Origin: an uncultured Gammaproteobacteria bacterium
GTDB lineage: Bacteria > Pseudomonadota > Gammaproteobacteria > Halothiobacillales > Halothiobacillaceae
Direction of reading: 5' to 3'
NCBI GenBank assembly: GCA_938004235.1
Contig: CALKWL010000292.1
Span: forward strand, 1 to 15,290
Length of the DNA: 15,290 nt
This document shows positions 1 through 7,939 of the stretch, one piece after another. Each line of letters opens with the position of its first letter. The first letter of the stretch is position 1. The notes under the pieces were generated by a model. That model saw only the letters and a program-made list of their open reading frames with translations. It searched no databases and had not been told where the DNA came from. Made by a program: the position numbers and the translations under genes.

Positions 1-55
1 CGGCATACGAGGTTGACTGACGTGATTGGAGTTCAGACGTGTGCTCTTCCGATCT
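1..55. other. Illumina adapter read-through (not genomic)
   Basis: This stretch matches the reverse-strand P7/TruSeq index adapter. It begins with CGGCATACGAG, carries the 8-base index TGACTGAC, and ends with the familiar GTGCTCTTCCGATCT. I see two mismatches to the textbook adapter (GAGGT for GAGAT, GTGATTGG for GTGACTGG). The sequence after position 55 changes at once to SPOR-gene coding sequence. It gives a false in-frame start (GTG at 39) and the artefact peptide CSSDL at the front of the first protein. Confidence 0.97.
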
Positions 56-374
56 AAGCAAGGCGGAGGAAAAACCGGCAGAAAAAGCCGTGTCTCCTTC
101 CGCGAACAAGCTTGCGGAGCCGGTTGCGCCGAAGGCCGCGGAGGCCTGGGTGGTTCAGCTTGGAAGTTTTACCACTGAAAGCAATGCGCAGACCCTGCTT
201 GCCCAGGTGCAACGCGCAGGAGTGGGCGCGAGCGTTGAGCGCATTGAAGTTAAGGGCAGCCCGGTGTGGCGGGTGGTTTCAGATCGCTATGCCACGCGCG
301 CCGAGGCCGATGCCGCCTTGAAGCTTTTGAAAACGCGCCTGAACCTGGGTGGCATGGTCAGGCCTGTACGTTAG
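56..374 (+). CDS. SPOR-domain protein, 3' end only (DedD-like)
   Basis: The gene is truncated at its 5' end by the adapter. About 105 residues remain, ending at a TAG stop. The visible part starts with a Lys/Glu/Ala/Pro-rich linker of about 30 residues, typical of the periplasmic spacer in SPOR proteins. A complete SPOR domain follows: WVVQLGSF opens it, then an alpha helix (SNAQTLLAQVQRAG), WRVVSDRYATRAEADAAL in the middle, and GGMVRPVR at the end. SPOR domains bind denuded septal peptidoglycan glycans and occur in cell-division or envelope proteins such as DedD and FtsN. The usual N-terminal membrane anchor would lie outside the contig. The ending resembles DedD, but the expected DedD neighbours (folC, cvpA, purF) are not visible and dnaB follows, so I give no symbol. 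The apparent GTG start at 39 is adapter sequence and must not be used. Confidence 0.85.
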
Positions 375-387
375 AACCTGTTCAAAG
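374..387 (+). repeat. Dispersed 14-mer repeat, copy 1
   Basis: GAACCTGTTCAAAG begins on the last base of the SPOR gene's TAG stop. The identical 14-mer occurs at 12831-12844, right after the rsgA stop. A one-mismatch copy lies inverted at 13632-13645. This copy and the 13632 copy share more similarity beyond the 14-mer (about 18 of 22 bases) and both are preceded by TA. It is probably a scar or end of a mobile element; I do not recognise the family. Confidence 0.6.
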
Positions 388-433
388 TCTCGATCAACTT
401 GACTGCCGACCCATGATGCCTATTGAGAGTGCC

Positions 434-1882
434 ATGAACCCTGCGGATTTTGATGCAATTCCACCGAATGATGAGCCTATGGAACGCGGCGTGTATGCCG
501 ATCCGCGCCAGCACGATCAGCAACTGAGCGGCTTGCGGGCGCCGCCGCATTCAATGGAGGGCGAAGCCTCGGTGTTGGGCGGACTGATGATCGACCCCGA
601 GGCCTGGGAGCGCATTGCCGACCGGGTCAGCGAGGATGATTTTTACCGCCGCGACCATCGCCTGATTTTCCGTGCGCTGCAAGCCTTGTCCGATGCCGAT
701 CAGCCGCGTGATGTGGTGACCCTGGCTGAGTGGCTGGACAATCACGCGCTGCTGGACGATGTCGGTGGTTTCAGCTACCTCGGTCGTCTGGTGGCCGATA
801 CGCCGACGGCGGCGAATATCACCGCCTACGCCGATATCGTGCGCGAGCATTCCATCAAGCGGCTGTTGATTGAAGTCGGTACAAAAATCGCCCAAAGCGC
901 CTACCAGCCCGAGGGGCGCAGCAGCTTTGAGCTGCTGGAGCTGGCTGAGCAGGAAGTGTTCAAGATTGCCGAGATGGGCAGTCGTCAGCGCAAGGGTTTT
1001 GCGCCGATCAAGAACCTGTTGACCCTGGCGGTTGAGCGTATCCAGATGCTCTATGAGCAGGATGAGCCGATTACCGGTTTGCCGACCGGGTTTGACGACT
1101 TTGATGAAAAAACCTCCGGCTTGCAGCCTGGCGATCTGATTATCGTCGCCGGTCGCCCGTCGATGGGTAAAACCACGTTTGCGATGAATATTGCCGAAAA
1201 TGCGGCGATCCGTACCAAAAAACCGGTCGCGGTGTTTTCCATGGAAATGCCGGCGGAATCATTGGCGCTGCGCATGATGTCCTCCCTTGGGCGCATTGAC
1301 CAGCATCGCGTGCGCACCGGCAAGCTGGAGGATGATGATTGGCCGCGTCTGACTTCAGCGGTGGTGATGCTCTCCGAAGCGCCGATTTTCATTGACGACA
1401 CCCCGGCACTTAGTCCGACCGAGCTGCGTGCGCGTGCTCGGCGGCTGAAGCGTGAGCATGGTTTGGGGCTGATTGTGATCGACTATTTGCAGCTCATGCA
1501 GGTGCCGGGCAACAGCGAAAACCGCGCCACGGAAATTTCCGAAATTTCACGCGGTCTCAAGGCGCTGGCCAAGGAGCTGGGCGTGCCGGTGATTGCGCTC
1601 TCGCAGCTCAACCGTTCGCTGGAGCAGCGTCCCAACAAGCGCCCGGTGATGTCGGATCTGCGCGAGTCCGGTGCGATTGAGCAGGATGCTGACTTGATTA
1701 CTTTTATCTATCGCGATGAGGTGTATAACCCGGACAGCCCCGATAAGGGCAAGGCGGAAATTATTATCGGCAAGCAGCGTAACGGCCCGATTGGCACCGT
1801 TCATCTCACTTTCCTCGGTAAATACACTCAGTTCGCCAATTACACGCCGGAGATCTACGGCGGCGGAGGGTACGAGGAATGA
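434..1882 (+). CDS. dnaB: Replicative DNA helicase DnaB
   Basis: Hexameric 5'-3' replicative helicase that unwinds DNA ahead of the replisome and recruits DnaG primase. With the start at 434 the protein has 482 residues, close to the usual 460-475. The N-terminal DnaB domain follows SMEGEASVLGGLMIDPEAW. The RecA-like C-terminal domain has Walker A GRPSMGKT (residues 240-247), Walker B LIVIDYLQLM (Asp about 350), and the motif VIALSQLNRSLEQRPNKRP with DLRESGAIEQDAD after it. The frame is open back to 266, inside the SPOR gene. I chose ATG 434 because GAGAG lies 4 bases upstream, while ATG 413 and 416 have no ribosome binding site. The stop overlaps the alr start (ATGA, 1879-1882), so the two are probably translationally coupled. 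rplI, the usual upstream neighbour, is absent. No intein is present: the helicase motifs are uninterrupted. Confidence 0.97.
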   Translation: MNPADFDAIPPNDEPMERGVYADPRQHDQQLSGLRAPPHSMEGEASVLGGLMIDPEAWERIADRVSEDDFYRRDHRLIFRALQALSDADQPRDVVTLAEWLDNHALLDDVGGFSYLGRLVADTPTAANITAYADIVREHSIKRLLIEVGTKIAQSAYQPEGRSSFELLELAEQEVFKIAEMGSRQRKGFAPIKNLLTLAVERIQMLYEQDEPITGLPTGFDDFDEKTSGLQPGDLIIVAGRPSMGKTTFAMNIAENAAIRTKKPVAVFSMEMPAESLALRMMSSLGRIDQHRVRTGKLEDDDWPRLTSAVVMLSEAPIFIDDTPALSPTELRARARRLKREHGLGLIVIDYLQLMQVPGNSENRATEISEISRGLKALAKELGVPVIALSQLNRSLEQRPNKRPVMSDLRESGAIEQDADLITFIYRDEVYNPDSPDKGKAEIIIGKQRNGPIGTVHLTFLGKYTQFANYTPEIYGGGGYEE

Positions 1883-3012
1883 GTCAGTCGGCTTTGCGCG
1901 CCCCGCTGGCGACGATTGATCTGGATGCCCTGCGTCATAACTTTGATGTGGCGCGCGCGCACGCCGAGGGAGCGAAGGTTTTCGCCGTGGTCAAGGCCGA
2001 TGCCTATGGGCATGGGATGACAGCCTGCGCTCAGGCTTTGCGTCTTCAGGCGGATGGTTTTGTGGTGTCCGCCCTGGGGGAGGCCGAAGCCCTGCGCAAA
2101 TCGGGAATCACGCAACGGATTATGGTGTTGCAAGGCTTCACGAACTTGGCTGAAGCCCGGTTGGCCGCGCGGCTGCTGGTTGAACCCGTGGTGCATCAAG
2201 AATGGCAAATCGAGCTGATCGAGAAAAATTCCCTGGGATTGCCGCTGAGCGTTTGGCTCAAGATTGATAGCGGGATGCACCGGATCGGCATTCCACCCGA
2301 GCAGGCGCGCAGTCTGCATGCGCGCCTGTCGGCCAGCAAGCGCCTGCGTCGCCCGCCGGGCTTGATGACGCATTTTGCGCGTGCGGATGAAGCGGACGCG
2401 GCACCGACGCAACAGCAACTGGCCGTGTTCCGAGCCGCTACGGAGGGGCTGGAGGGAGAGCGCAGCGTGGCGAATTCCGCCGGGGTTTTCGGCGGCGCGG
2501 CGCAAGGCGCTCTGGGGGATATTGTGCGTCCAGGGATTGCGCTGTACGGCAGTTGCCCGCTGGACGACGGTACGGCCGCCGATTTGGGACTGAGGCCGGT
2601 CATGCGCCTGGAAACCCGTGTTCTGGCAGTCAAAACACATCGCCAAGGTGAGGAAGTGGGTTATGGCGGGCGCTTTGTTTGTCCGGAGGATATGCCGCTC
2701 GGCGTGGCGTCGGTCGGGTACGCTGACGGTTATCCGCGCGTGACGCCAAGCGGTACGCCGCTCATGGTGAACGGGCAGCCGGCGCGTCTGGCCGGTCGGG
2801 TGTCGATGGATCTCATCACCCTGGATCTGCGCGGCGTACAGGCTTCGGTGGGCGATGGCGTACAGCTTTGGGGGGAGCATATTTCCGTGGATACTGTGGC
2901 CAGAGCGGCAGGGACGCTAGGTTATGAGCTGTTGTGTGCGGCGGGCAAGGCCTGTCAGCGCCGTTATCTTCCCGCCGTGGAGTCGCAGCCTGCCCCTGGC
3001 CTTTCGGAGTGA
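1879..3012 (+). CDS. alr: Alanine racemase
   Basis: PLP enzyme interconverting L- and D-alanine, supplying D-Ala for peptidoglycan; cytoplasmic homodimer. The 377-residue product is of normal length. The PLP lysine is K39 in AVVKADAYGHG. The TIM-barrel substrate region shows WLKIDSGMHRIG with Arg135. VRPGIALYG lies near the end of the barrel. The catalytic tyrosine of the C-terminal beta domain is Y281 in VGYADGYPR, followed by GRVSMDLITLDL. Both bases of the two-base mechanism (Lys and Tyr) are therefore present. The ATG overlaps the dnaB stop by 4 bp, with GAGG just upstream as ribosome binding site. dnaB-alr is a common order in gamma- and betaproteobacteria. The next gene starts 7 bp after the stop, so a dnaB-alr-esterase operon is likely. 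Confidence 0.96.
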   Translation: MSQSALRAPLATIDLDALRHNFDVARAHAEGAKVFAVVKADAYGHGMTACAQALRLQADGFVVSALGEAEALRKSGITQRIMVLQGFTNLAEARLAARLLVEPVVHQEWQIELIEKNSLGLPLSVWLKIDSGMHRIGIPPEQARSLHARLSASKRLRRPPGLMTHFARADEADAAPTQQQLAVFRAATEGLEGERSVANSAGVFGGAAQGALGDIVRPGIALYGSCPLDDGTAADLGLRPVMRLETRVLAVKTHRQGEEVGYGGRFVCPEDMPLGVASVGYADGYPRVTPSGTPLMVNGQPARLAGRVSMDLITLDLRGVQASVGDGVQLWGEHISVDTVARAAGTLGYELLCAAGKACQRRYLPAVESQPAPGLSE

Positions 3013-3019
3013 GTTGACC

Positions 3020-3985
3020 ATGCCCCAGGGACTGAAGCATGGCTATGGTTTTGACCCGTCTTATGGCTACGATCTGGCGCGCTTGCTGGCGGTCGAGCCG
3101 CCGCAGGCGCCTGCGGATTTTGCGGAGTATTGGCAGGCGCGTCACGCGCGCGTGGCCGAACACGATCCTCGTCCGCGCGTTCATTTGAGCGGAATGCACG
3201 GGCGCTGGCGGGTGTTTGATTTTCACTATCACGGAACCGATGGCGTGGAGCTGGGCGGATGGATGCTCTTGCCGCGCTATCAGACCGCCACCCATATCTG
3301 GGTCATGGGGCATGGTTATGGCGGACGTGAAGCGCCGGATTGGTCTTGGCCGCTGCATGATGCGGCGCTGTTTTTTCCCTGTGCGCGCGGTTTTGGACGC
3401 AGCCGTGTCGCAGGGGTGCCGCAGGAGGTCTATCGGCATGTGCTGCATGGCATCGAAGATCGAGACCGCTATGTGGTGGGATTGTGCATGGATGATCTGT
3501 GGCTGGCGATTCATGCCGCGCATCAGGTATTGCCCAAATTGGGTTGGATTGGGTATGCCGGAATCAGTTTTGGCGGCGGCCTGGGCGCACTGGTTGCCCC
3601 CTGGGAGCCCTTGATTCAGGGCGTGCATCTGAATGTGCCGAGTTTCGGGCATTGGCCGCTGCGTCTGGCCTTGCCTACGACAGGCAGCGGCGTTGCCATT
3701 CAGGCTTATGTGAGTCAGCATGGTCATGCGCCTGAAACCCTGGCTTATTACGATGCCGCTTCAGCTGCACGCCTAGCTCGTGCCCCTCTTTTGGCGGCGC
3801 TGGCGCGTTTTGACCCGGTGGTCGCACCGCCAGGGCAGTTTGCAATTTTCAATGCCTGGGCGGGGAGTAAGGCGCTGAAGGTTTTGTCCGCCGGGCATTT
3901 TGATTATCCGCTGCGCTTGCATGAAGAATTACGCTTGCAGCGTATGCTTGTGCATTGGTTTGAGCGTTTGCGGAGAGGGTTTTGA
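3020..3985 (+). CDS. CE7-type (acetylxylan/cephalosporin-C) esterase-like alpha/beta hydrolase
   Basis: The 321-residue protein follows the AXE1/CE7 pattern along its whole length. It has an N-terminal FAEYW segment, FHYHGTDGVELGGWMLLP, the oxyanion region VMGHGYGGR, and CARGFGRS at about 122-128 (RGQG-type motif in the family). Likely catalytic triad: Ser183 in GISFGGG, Asp265 in ARFDPVVAPPGQFAIFNAW, His293 in AGHFDY. CE7 enzymes remove acetyl groups from xylo-oligosaccharides or cephalosporin C. The family norm is GxSQGG and a His-Glu pair; here these are GISFGG and His-Phe, so substrate preference may differ. No signal peptide is visible, so it is probably cytoplasmic. I chose ATG 3020 (GGAGTGAG 5 bases upstream) over an in-frame upstream ATG at 2924 that lies inside alr. 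It probably belongs to the dnaB-alr transcript. The exact substrate is unknown. Confidence 0.8.
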   Translation: MPQGLKHGYGFDPSYGYDLARLLAVEPPQAPADFAEYWQARHARVAEHDPRPRVHLSGMHGRWRVFDFHYHGTDGVELGGWMLLPRYQTATHIWVMGHGYGGREAPDWSWPLHDAALFFPCARGFGRSRVAGVPQEVYRHVLHGIEDRDRYVVGLCMDDLWLAIHAAHQVLPKLGWIGYAGISFGGGLGALVAPWEPLIQGVHLNVPSFGHWPLRLALPTTGSGVAIQAYVSQHGHAPETLAYYDAASAARLARAPLLAALARFDPVVAPPGQFAIFNAWAGSKALKVLSAGHFDYPLRLHEELRLQRMLVHWFERLRRGF

Positions 3986-3986
3986 T

Positions 3987-4046
3987 GGATTTCCTCCCCC
4001 CGTGTGTGGGTGCCGTGGTGGCATCAAAAGGGGAGATAAGAAATCC
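3987..4046 (+). repeat. Truncated copy of the 9299 structured repeat, with imperfect inverted repeat
   Basis: Positions 3987-4017 align with 9299-9330 over about 31 bases with only single-base indels (GGATTTCC, then a C-run, GTGTG, GGGT, GCCGTG). After this the two diverge. GGATTTC (3987-3993) and TCCCC (3995-3999) can pair with GGGGA (4030-4034) and GAAATCC (4040-4046), giving an imperfect stem just after the esterase stop. It has no T-run, so a terminator role is doubtful. The rest of the 133-bp gap shows nothing I can name. Confidence 0.5.
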
Positions 4047-4118
4047 AAATTCTGCACATTTTCCTACGCTTTCAACAACCTCAGTCCCATATAAGCCTCC
4101 AGCAAAAGCCCAAGCTCA

Positions 4119-4862
4119 ATGAATCGCGAATACCACGCCTGGTTTTCTCCAAAGCTGCAACGCACGATGGAACTGCTGGTTTTTGGCCATGCGGGTGAGA
4201 AAATCCTTGTATTCCCGACCCGCGACGGGCGTTTTCACGAGTATGAAGACCTGCGCATCATCGAAGCGCTGCGTCCGTGGATCGAGGCTGGGAAAATGCA
4301 GCTGATCTGTCTGGACAATATCGCCCACGAATCACTGTACTGTTTCTGGTGTCGTCCGCAGGATCGTTTTCTGCGTTATCTCGACTACGAAAACTACGTG
4401 CTCGATGAGGTATTGCCGTGGTTGGCTGGGCGTTATGCGCCGGGCAACGTGGCGGCGCATGGTCTGAGCATGGGGGCATTTTTTGCCGCTAATTTTTCCC
4501 TGCGTCATCCTGGCGTGGTGCAACGTCTGGCGGCTTTTTCCGGGCGTTACGATTTGACCCGTGCGGTTGAGCATTTCAGCGATTTGCTGGATGGGCATTA
4601 TGACGACACGGTCTATTTCAATACCCCGCTGCATTTTTTGCCCAATCTTGCCGAGGGCGTATTGCTCGACCATTTGCGTGCCATGCGCGTCACCCTGGCG
4701 GTTGGACAGCACGACCCATTTTTGCAACAGAACATCGAGCTTAAACAGCTTCTGCTTGCCAAGGGCGTTGCTTGCGAGCTGCATGTCTGGGACGGGCGTG
4801 CGCACCAAGGCGGCGCGTGGCGGCGCATGGCGCCGCTTTATCTGCCTTCATGCACCGTTTGA
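4119..4862 (+). CDS. Putative esterase, enterochelin-esterase/esterase-D-like alpha/beta hydrolase
   Basis: The 247-residue protein has the fold and motifs of the 'putative esterase' family that includes esterase D and enterochelin esterase. It opens with a beta-rich region (SPKLQRTMELLVFGHAGEKILVFPT) and has the nucleophile elbow HGLSMGA with Ser117. Asp199 lies in AVGQHDPF and His229 in WDGRAHQ, completing a plausible triad. No signal peptide is seen. The substrate cannot be told from sequence; homologues act on small acyl esters. The ATG at 4119 has no convincing ribosome binding site. It shares no clear similarity with the CE7-like neighbour beyond the general hydrolase fold. Its 3' end runs 25 bp into the 3' end of the convergent RND permease gene (4838-4862), so the last eight or so residues are encoded by DNA that is also coding on the other strand. 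Confidence 0.8.
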   Translation: MNREYHAWFSPKLQRTMELLVFGHAGEKILVFPTRDGRFHEYEDLRIIEALRPWIEAGKMQLICLDNIAHESLYCFWCRPQDRFLRYLDYENYVLDEVLPWLAGRYAPGNVAAHGLSMGAFFAANFSLRHPGVVQRLAAFSGRYDLTRAVEHFSDLLDGHYDDTVYFNTPLHFLPNLAEGVLLDHLRAMRVTLAVGQHDPFLQQNIELKQLLLAKGVACELHVWDGRAHQGGAWRRMAPLYLPSCTV

Positions 4863-7800
4863 TGTGAGCTAAAATGCGCCTTGACGCCCTCCAGGATGGA
4901 CAATAGCGCCGGAATAAAAAACAGCACCAGCAGCGCCGAAAACGCCAGCCCGAACACGATGGATACCGCCATCGGGATGAGGAACTGAGCTTGCAACGAG
5001 CCTTCAAACATCAGCGGTGTGAGGCCGCCGATGGTGGTCAGCGAGGTCAGAATCACCGCGCGCAAGCGCCCGCAGGCGGCTTCGATAAATGCCTCGTGCA
5101 GTTCCAGACCTTTGGCGCGCAATTCGCTGAACAAGCTCACCAGGATAATGGCGTTATTGACCACGATCCCTGCCAGGCCGAACAAGCCGAACATGGAGAG
5201 CAGGGTCAGATCGACGCCCATGATCCAGTGACCGAAAATCGCGCCCGCCAACCCTAGCGGAATGGCGGTCATGACCACCAGCGGCCAGCTCCATGAGCCG
5301 AGAATCCACACCAGCACCAGGTAGATCAGAAGCAGCCCGACCATCAGCCCAGTTTTCATATCGGCCATGGTTTCGCGCTGATCGGCGGAGCCGCCTTCCA
5401 GGCTATAGGTGATGCCGTAGCGTTCGGTCAGCGCGGGAAGCGCCTGCTTTTTCAGCTCTTGCAGGATGCGGTTGCTGTTGTTGAGCGCCTTGTCCACATC
5501 GGCGGTGACTTCGACGGCAAGTTGTCCCTGCGCGTGACGGATGGCCTCGAAACCGCGACGCGATTCCCAGCGCACGACGCTGGGCAGCGGCACAAATTCG
5601 CCATTGGGCAGGCGAATGTTCAGGCGTTCGAGAACGTCCAGGCGCTCGCGTTCGGCACGCGGCAGCAGCACGCGCACTTCGAGTTCATCCTGCCCGACCT
5701 GTACCCGTTGCACCAGGTTGCCGTCAAACGCGGCGCGCAGCTGGCGACTGAGGCTTTCGGTGGTCAGACCCAGCGCTTCGCCGCGCGGGGTGAGGCGGTA
5801 AATCAGCTGTTCCCGCCCAAACGGCAGATCGTCGGCGACATCGCTGACCCCGGAGATGCCATGCAGGGTTTCTTGCAGACTCAGTGCGGCGTCTTTGAGC
5901 TTGTCAGTGTTGTTTCCGCTCAGGCGCACGGTCAGGTCGCGGTTGGGCGGGCCTGATTGGCGTGAGCTGATGCTCAGGTTTTCCAGCCCCGCTGCCGGGG
6001 GCGTGAGTTCGCGCCATTTGGCGATAAAGGCTTCATTGCGCGTGGCTCGCTGCTCCGAGGGCACAAGTTCCAGCATGATGGACGCGAGCTGTTCACCGCT
6101 GGCGCTGCTGCCGCTTGAGCCGATGGTGGCGTTGCTGCGGCTGACCGCGGTTTTAATCAGGGTTTCGCCGAAGGCCTGCTCGGTTTTGCGCAGGCTGTCC
6201 TCCAGGCTGGCGAGAAAAGCCTCGGTCTGCGCTCGCGGCGTGCCCGCGACAAAGGTGGCGTTGGCGTAGATCACCGAGGACTCGGGCGAGGGAAAGAACA
6301 CGAACGGAATGCGCCCGCCGATTAACAATCCCACAGCCAGCAGCATCAGGCCGAAGGTCAGGCTGACCGTGGTCGCGCGGTATTGAATTGCCAGTCTGAC
6401 CAGCGGGCGGAAGCGCTGTTCGCGGAAATGCTCAAACGCGGCATCCAGACGTAAGCGCAGTTTGGACACCGGGCGGCGCGCTTCGGCGATAAATCCCGAA
6501 CGCAGGTGCGCTGGCAGAATCAGAAAGCATTCCAGCAGCGAGGCGATGATGACCATAATCATCACCAAGGGAATGTCGAACATGATTTTGCCGAACACGC
6601 CGCCCACCATCAGCAGGGGCAAAAAAGCGGCGATTGTGGTCAACGACGAGGCAACTACCGGCCATACCATACGCTGTGCGCCGCCGATGGCGGCATCTTC
6701 CGGCGACTCGCCCATGGCGCGGTGGGTGGCGGCATCCTCGCCCACCACGATGGCGTCATCGACGATGATTCCCAGCGCCATAATCAGCGCAAACAGGCTG
6801 AGCATATTGATCGAGCCGCCAAACAGCATCAAAAGACCCAGAGTGAGCAGGAAGGCGGTCGGCACGCCCAGCGCGACCCATAGCGCCACTCGGCTGGGCA
6901 GAAATAAATAAAGAATCAAGGCGACAATCAGCATTCCGGAGAGGCCGTTGTTCAACAACAGATGGATGCGGTCGCGTATCAGTTCCCATTGCTGGTCGTA
7001 GACCTCAAGTTGCAGGCTGGGCGGCAGGGTGGGGCGGGTCGCCTCCAGCCAGGCTTCCAGCACCTTGGCAGCCTTGAGCGCATTGCCGTTTTCGGTGCGT
7101 TGCAGGATCAGTTCCACCACCGGCTCGCCCTGTTCGCTCAGCATCAAACTGGCTGGGCGCGCTTCGCGGGTGATGGTCGCCACATCGCCCAGGTGCAAAA
7201 CGCCCTGCTCATCGCTAATCAGCGGCAGACTGGCAAAGCCTTCGGCATCACGGCGCTGTTCGAGGCTGCGCACTTCACGCGCGCCATCATCCTGACCGGC
7301 AATGCCCGAAGGCAGGTCGCGCGCCAGTTTGGCGATACGATCGCCTGCATCGGCCAGCGAAAGGTTCAGGCTTTCGAGCTGCGCGCCTGGAATTTCGATG
7401 GCGATACGTTCATTCGGCAGACCCTGAATGTCGATGCGGTCGATACCCTGCTGTAATAATTCGTGCTCGAATTGACGCACCCAAGGGCGCAATTCGTCCA
7501 GACTCGGGCCGCGCACCAAGAGACGCGCCACCGGCTCATAGCGAGTGACGCGGCTGACTTGTGGCGCTTCAGCATCCTTGGGCAGGTTGCTGAACTCGGC
7601 TACGCGCTGGCGCACCTGATCCAGCGCGGCCAGCGAATCCGTGCCTTCGCGCAGCTCCAGCGTAATGCTGGCCACCCCCTGTGCGGCGGTTGCGGAGAGC
7701 TTTTTCACCCCATCGACGGTTTTCAGGCGCTCTTCCAGCGGAATGACGATACCGTTTTCCACGTCTTCGGCGGATGCGCCGCTCCAGATCACGCGCACGC

Positions 7801-7939
7801 TGAGCACATCCAGCGCAAAATTGGGAAAGAATTGCACGTTCATGCGCGTGACGCCCAGAAACCCGGCCATCAGGGCGACCAGCACCAGTACATTGGCCGC
7901 CACGCGATGGCGGATGAAAAAAGCCAGCATCCCGTTCAT
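4838..7939 (-). CDS. RND efflux permease (AcrB/HAE family)
   Basis: Inner-membrane proton-driven efflux pump subunit, 1033 residues, the usual size. It starts with the cytoplasmic helix and TM1 pattern (FFIRHRVAANVLVLVALMAG) followed by QFFPN. The family's two-fold repeat is clear: a TM block around 330-480 and a second one in the last 200 residues, each after a large periplasmic loop. The proton-relay aspartates are D394-D395 in TM4 (GIIVDDAIVVGED). The TM10 position that is Lys in AcrB reads GIVVNNAI here, as in many other RND subfamilies. It is the second gene of an operon: its ATG overlaps the stop of the fusion-protein gene by 4 bp. Substrate class cannot be assigned. The heavy-metal signature of CusA was not evident, so drug, solvent or lipid export is more likely. 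No outer-membrane factor gene is in the window, so a TolC-type partner must be encoded elsewhere. Confidence 0.93.
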   Translation of the reverse strand: MNGMLAFFIRHRVAANVLVLVALMAGFLGVTRMNVQFFPNFALDVLSVRVIWSGASAEDVENGIVIPLEERLKTVDGVKKLSATAAQGVASITLELREGTDSLAALDQVRQRVAEFSNLPKDAEAPQVSRVTRYEPVARLLVRGPSLDELRPWVRQFEHELLQQGIDRIDIQGLPNERIAIEIPGAQLESLNLSLADAGDRIAKLARDLPSGIAGQDDGAREVRSLEQRRDAEGFASLPLISDEQGVLHLGDVATITREARPASLMLSEQGEPVVELILQRTENGNALKAAKVLEAWLEATRPTLPPSLQLEVYDQQWELIRDRIHLLLNNGLSGMLIVALILYLFLPSRVALWVALGVPTAFLLTLGLLMLFGGSINMLSLFALIMALGIIVDDAIVVGEDAATHRAMGESPEDAAIGGAQRMVWPVVASSLTTIAAFLPLLMVGGVFGKIMFDIPLVMIMVIIASLLECFLILPAHLRSGFIAEARRPVSKLRLRLDAAFEHFREQRFRPLVRLAIQYRATTVSLTFGLMLLAVGLLIGGRIPFVFFPSPESSVIYANATFVAGTPRAQTEAFLASLEDSLRKTEQAFGETLIKTAVSRSNATIGSSGSSASGEQLASIMLELVPSEQRATRNEAFIAKWRELTPPAAGLENLSISSRQSGPPNRDLTVRLSGNNTDKLKDAALSLQETLHGISGVSDVADDLPFGREQLIYRLTPRGEALGLTTESLSRQLRAAFDGNLVQRVQVGQDELEVRVLLPRAERERLDVLERLNIRLPNGEFVPLPSVVRWESRRGFEAIRHAQGQLAVEVTADVDKALNNSNRILQELKKQALPALTERYGITYSLEGGSADQRETMADMKTGLMVGLLLIYLVLVWILGSWSWPLVVMTAIPLGLAGAIFGHWIMGVDLTLLSMFGLFGLAGIVVNNAIILVSLFSELRAKGLELHEAFIEAACGRLRAVILTSLTTIGGLTPLMFEGSLQAQFLIPMAVSIVFGLAFSALLVLFFIPALLSILEGVKAHFSSHQTVHEGR

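Noticed and set aside
266..433. Extended N terminus of dnaB starting inside the SPOR gene
   Set aside because: It would overlap the SPOR domain by over 100 bp, has no family similarity, and a better start with a ribosome binding site exists at 434.
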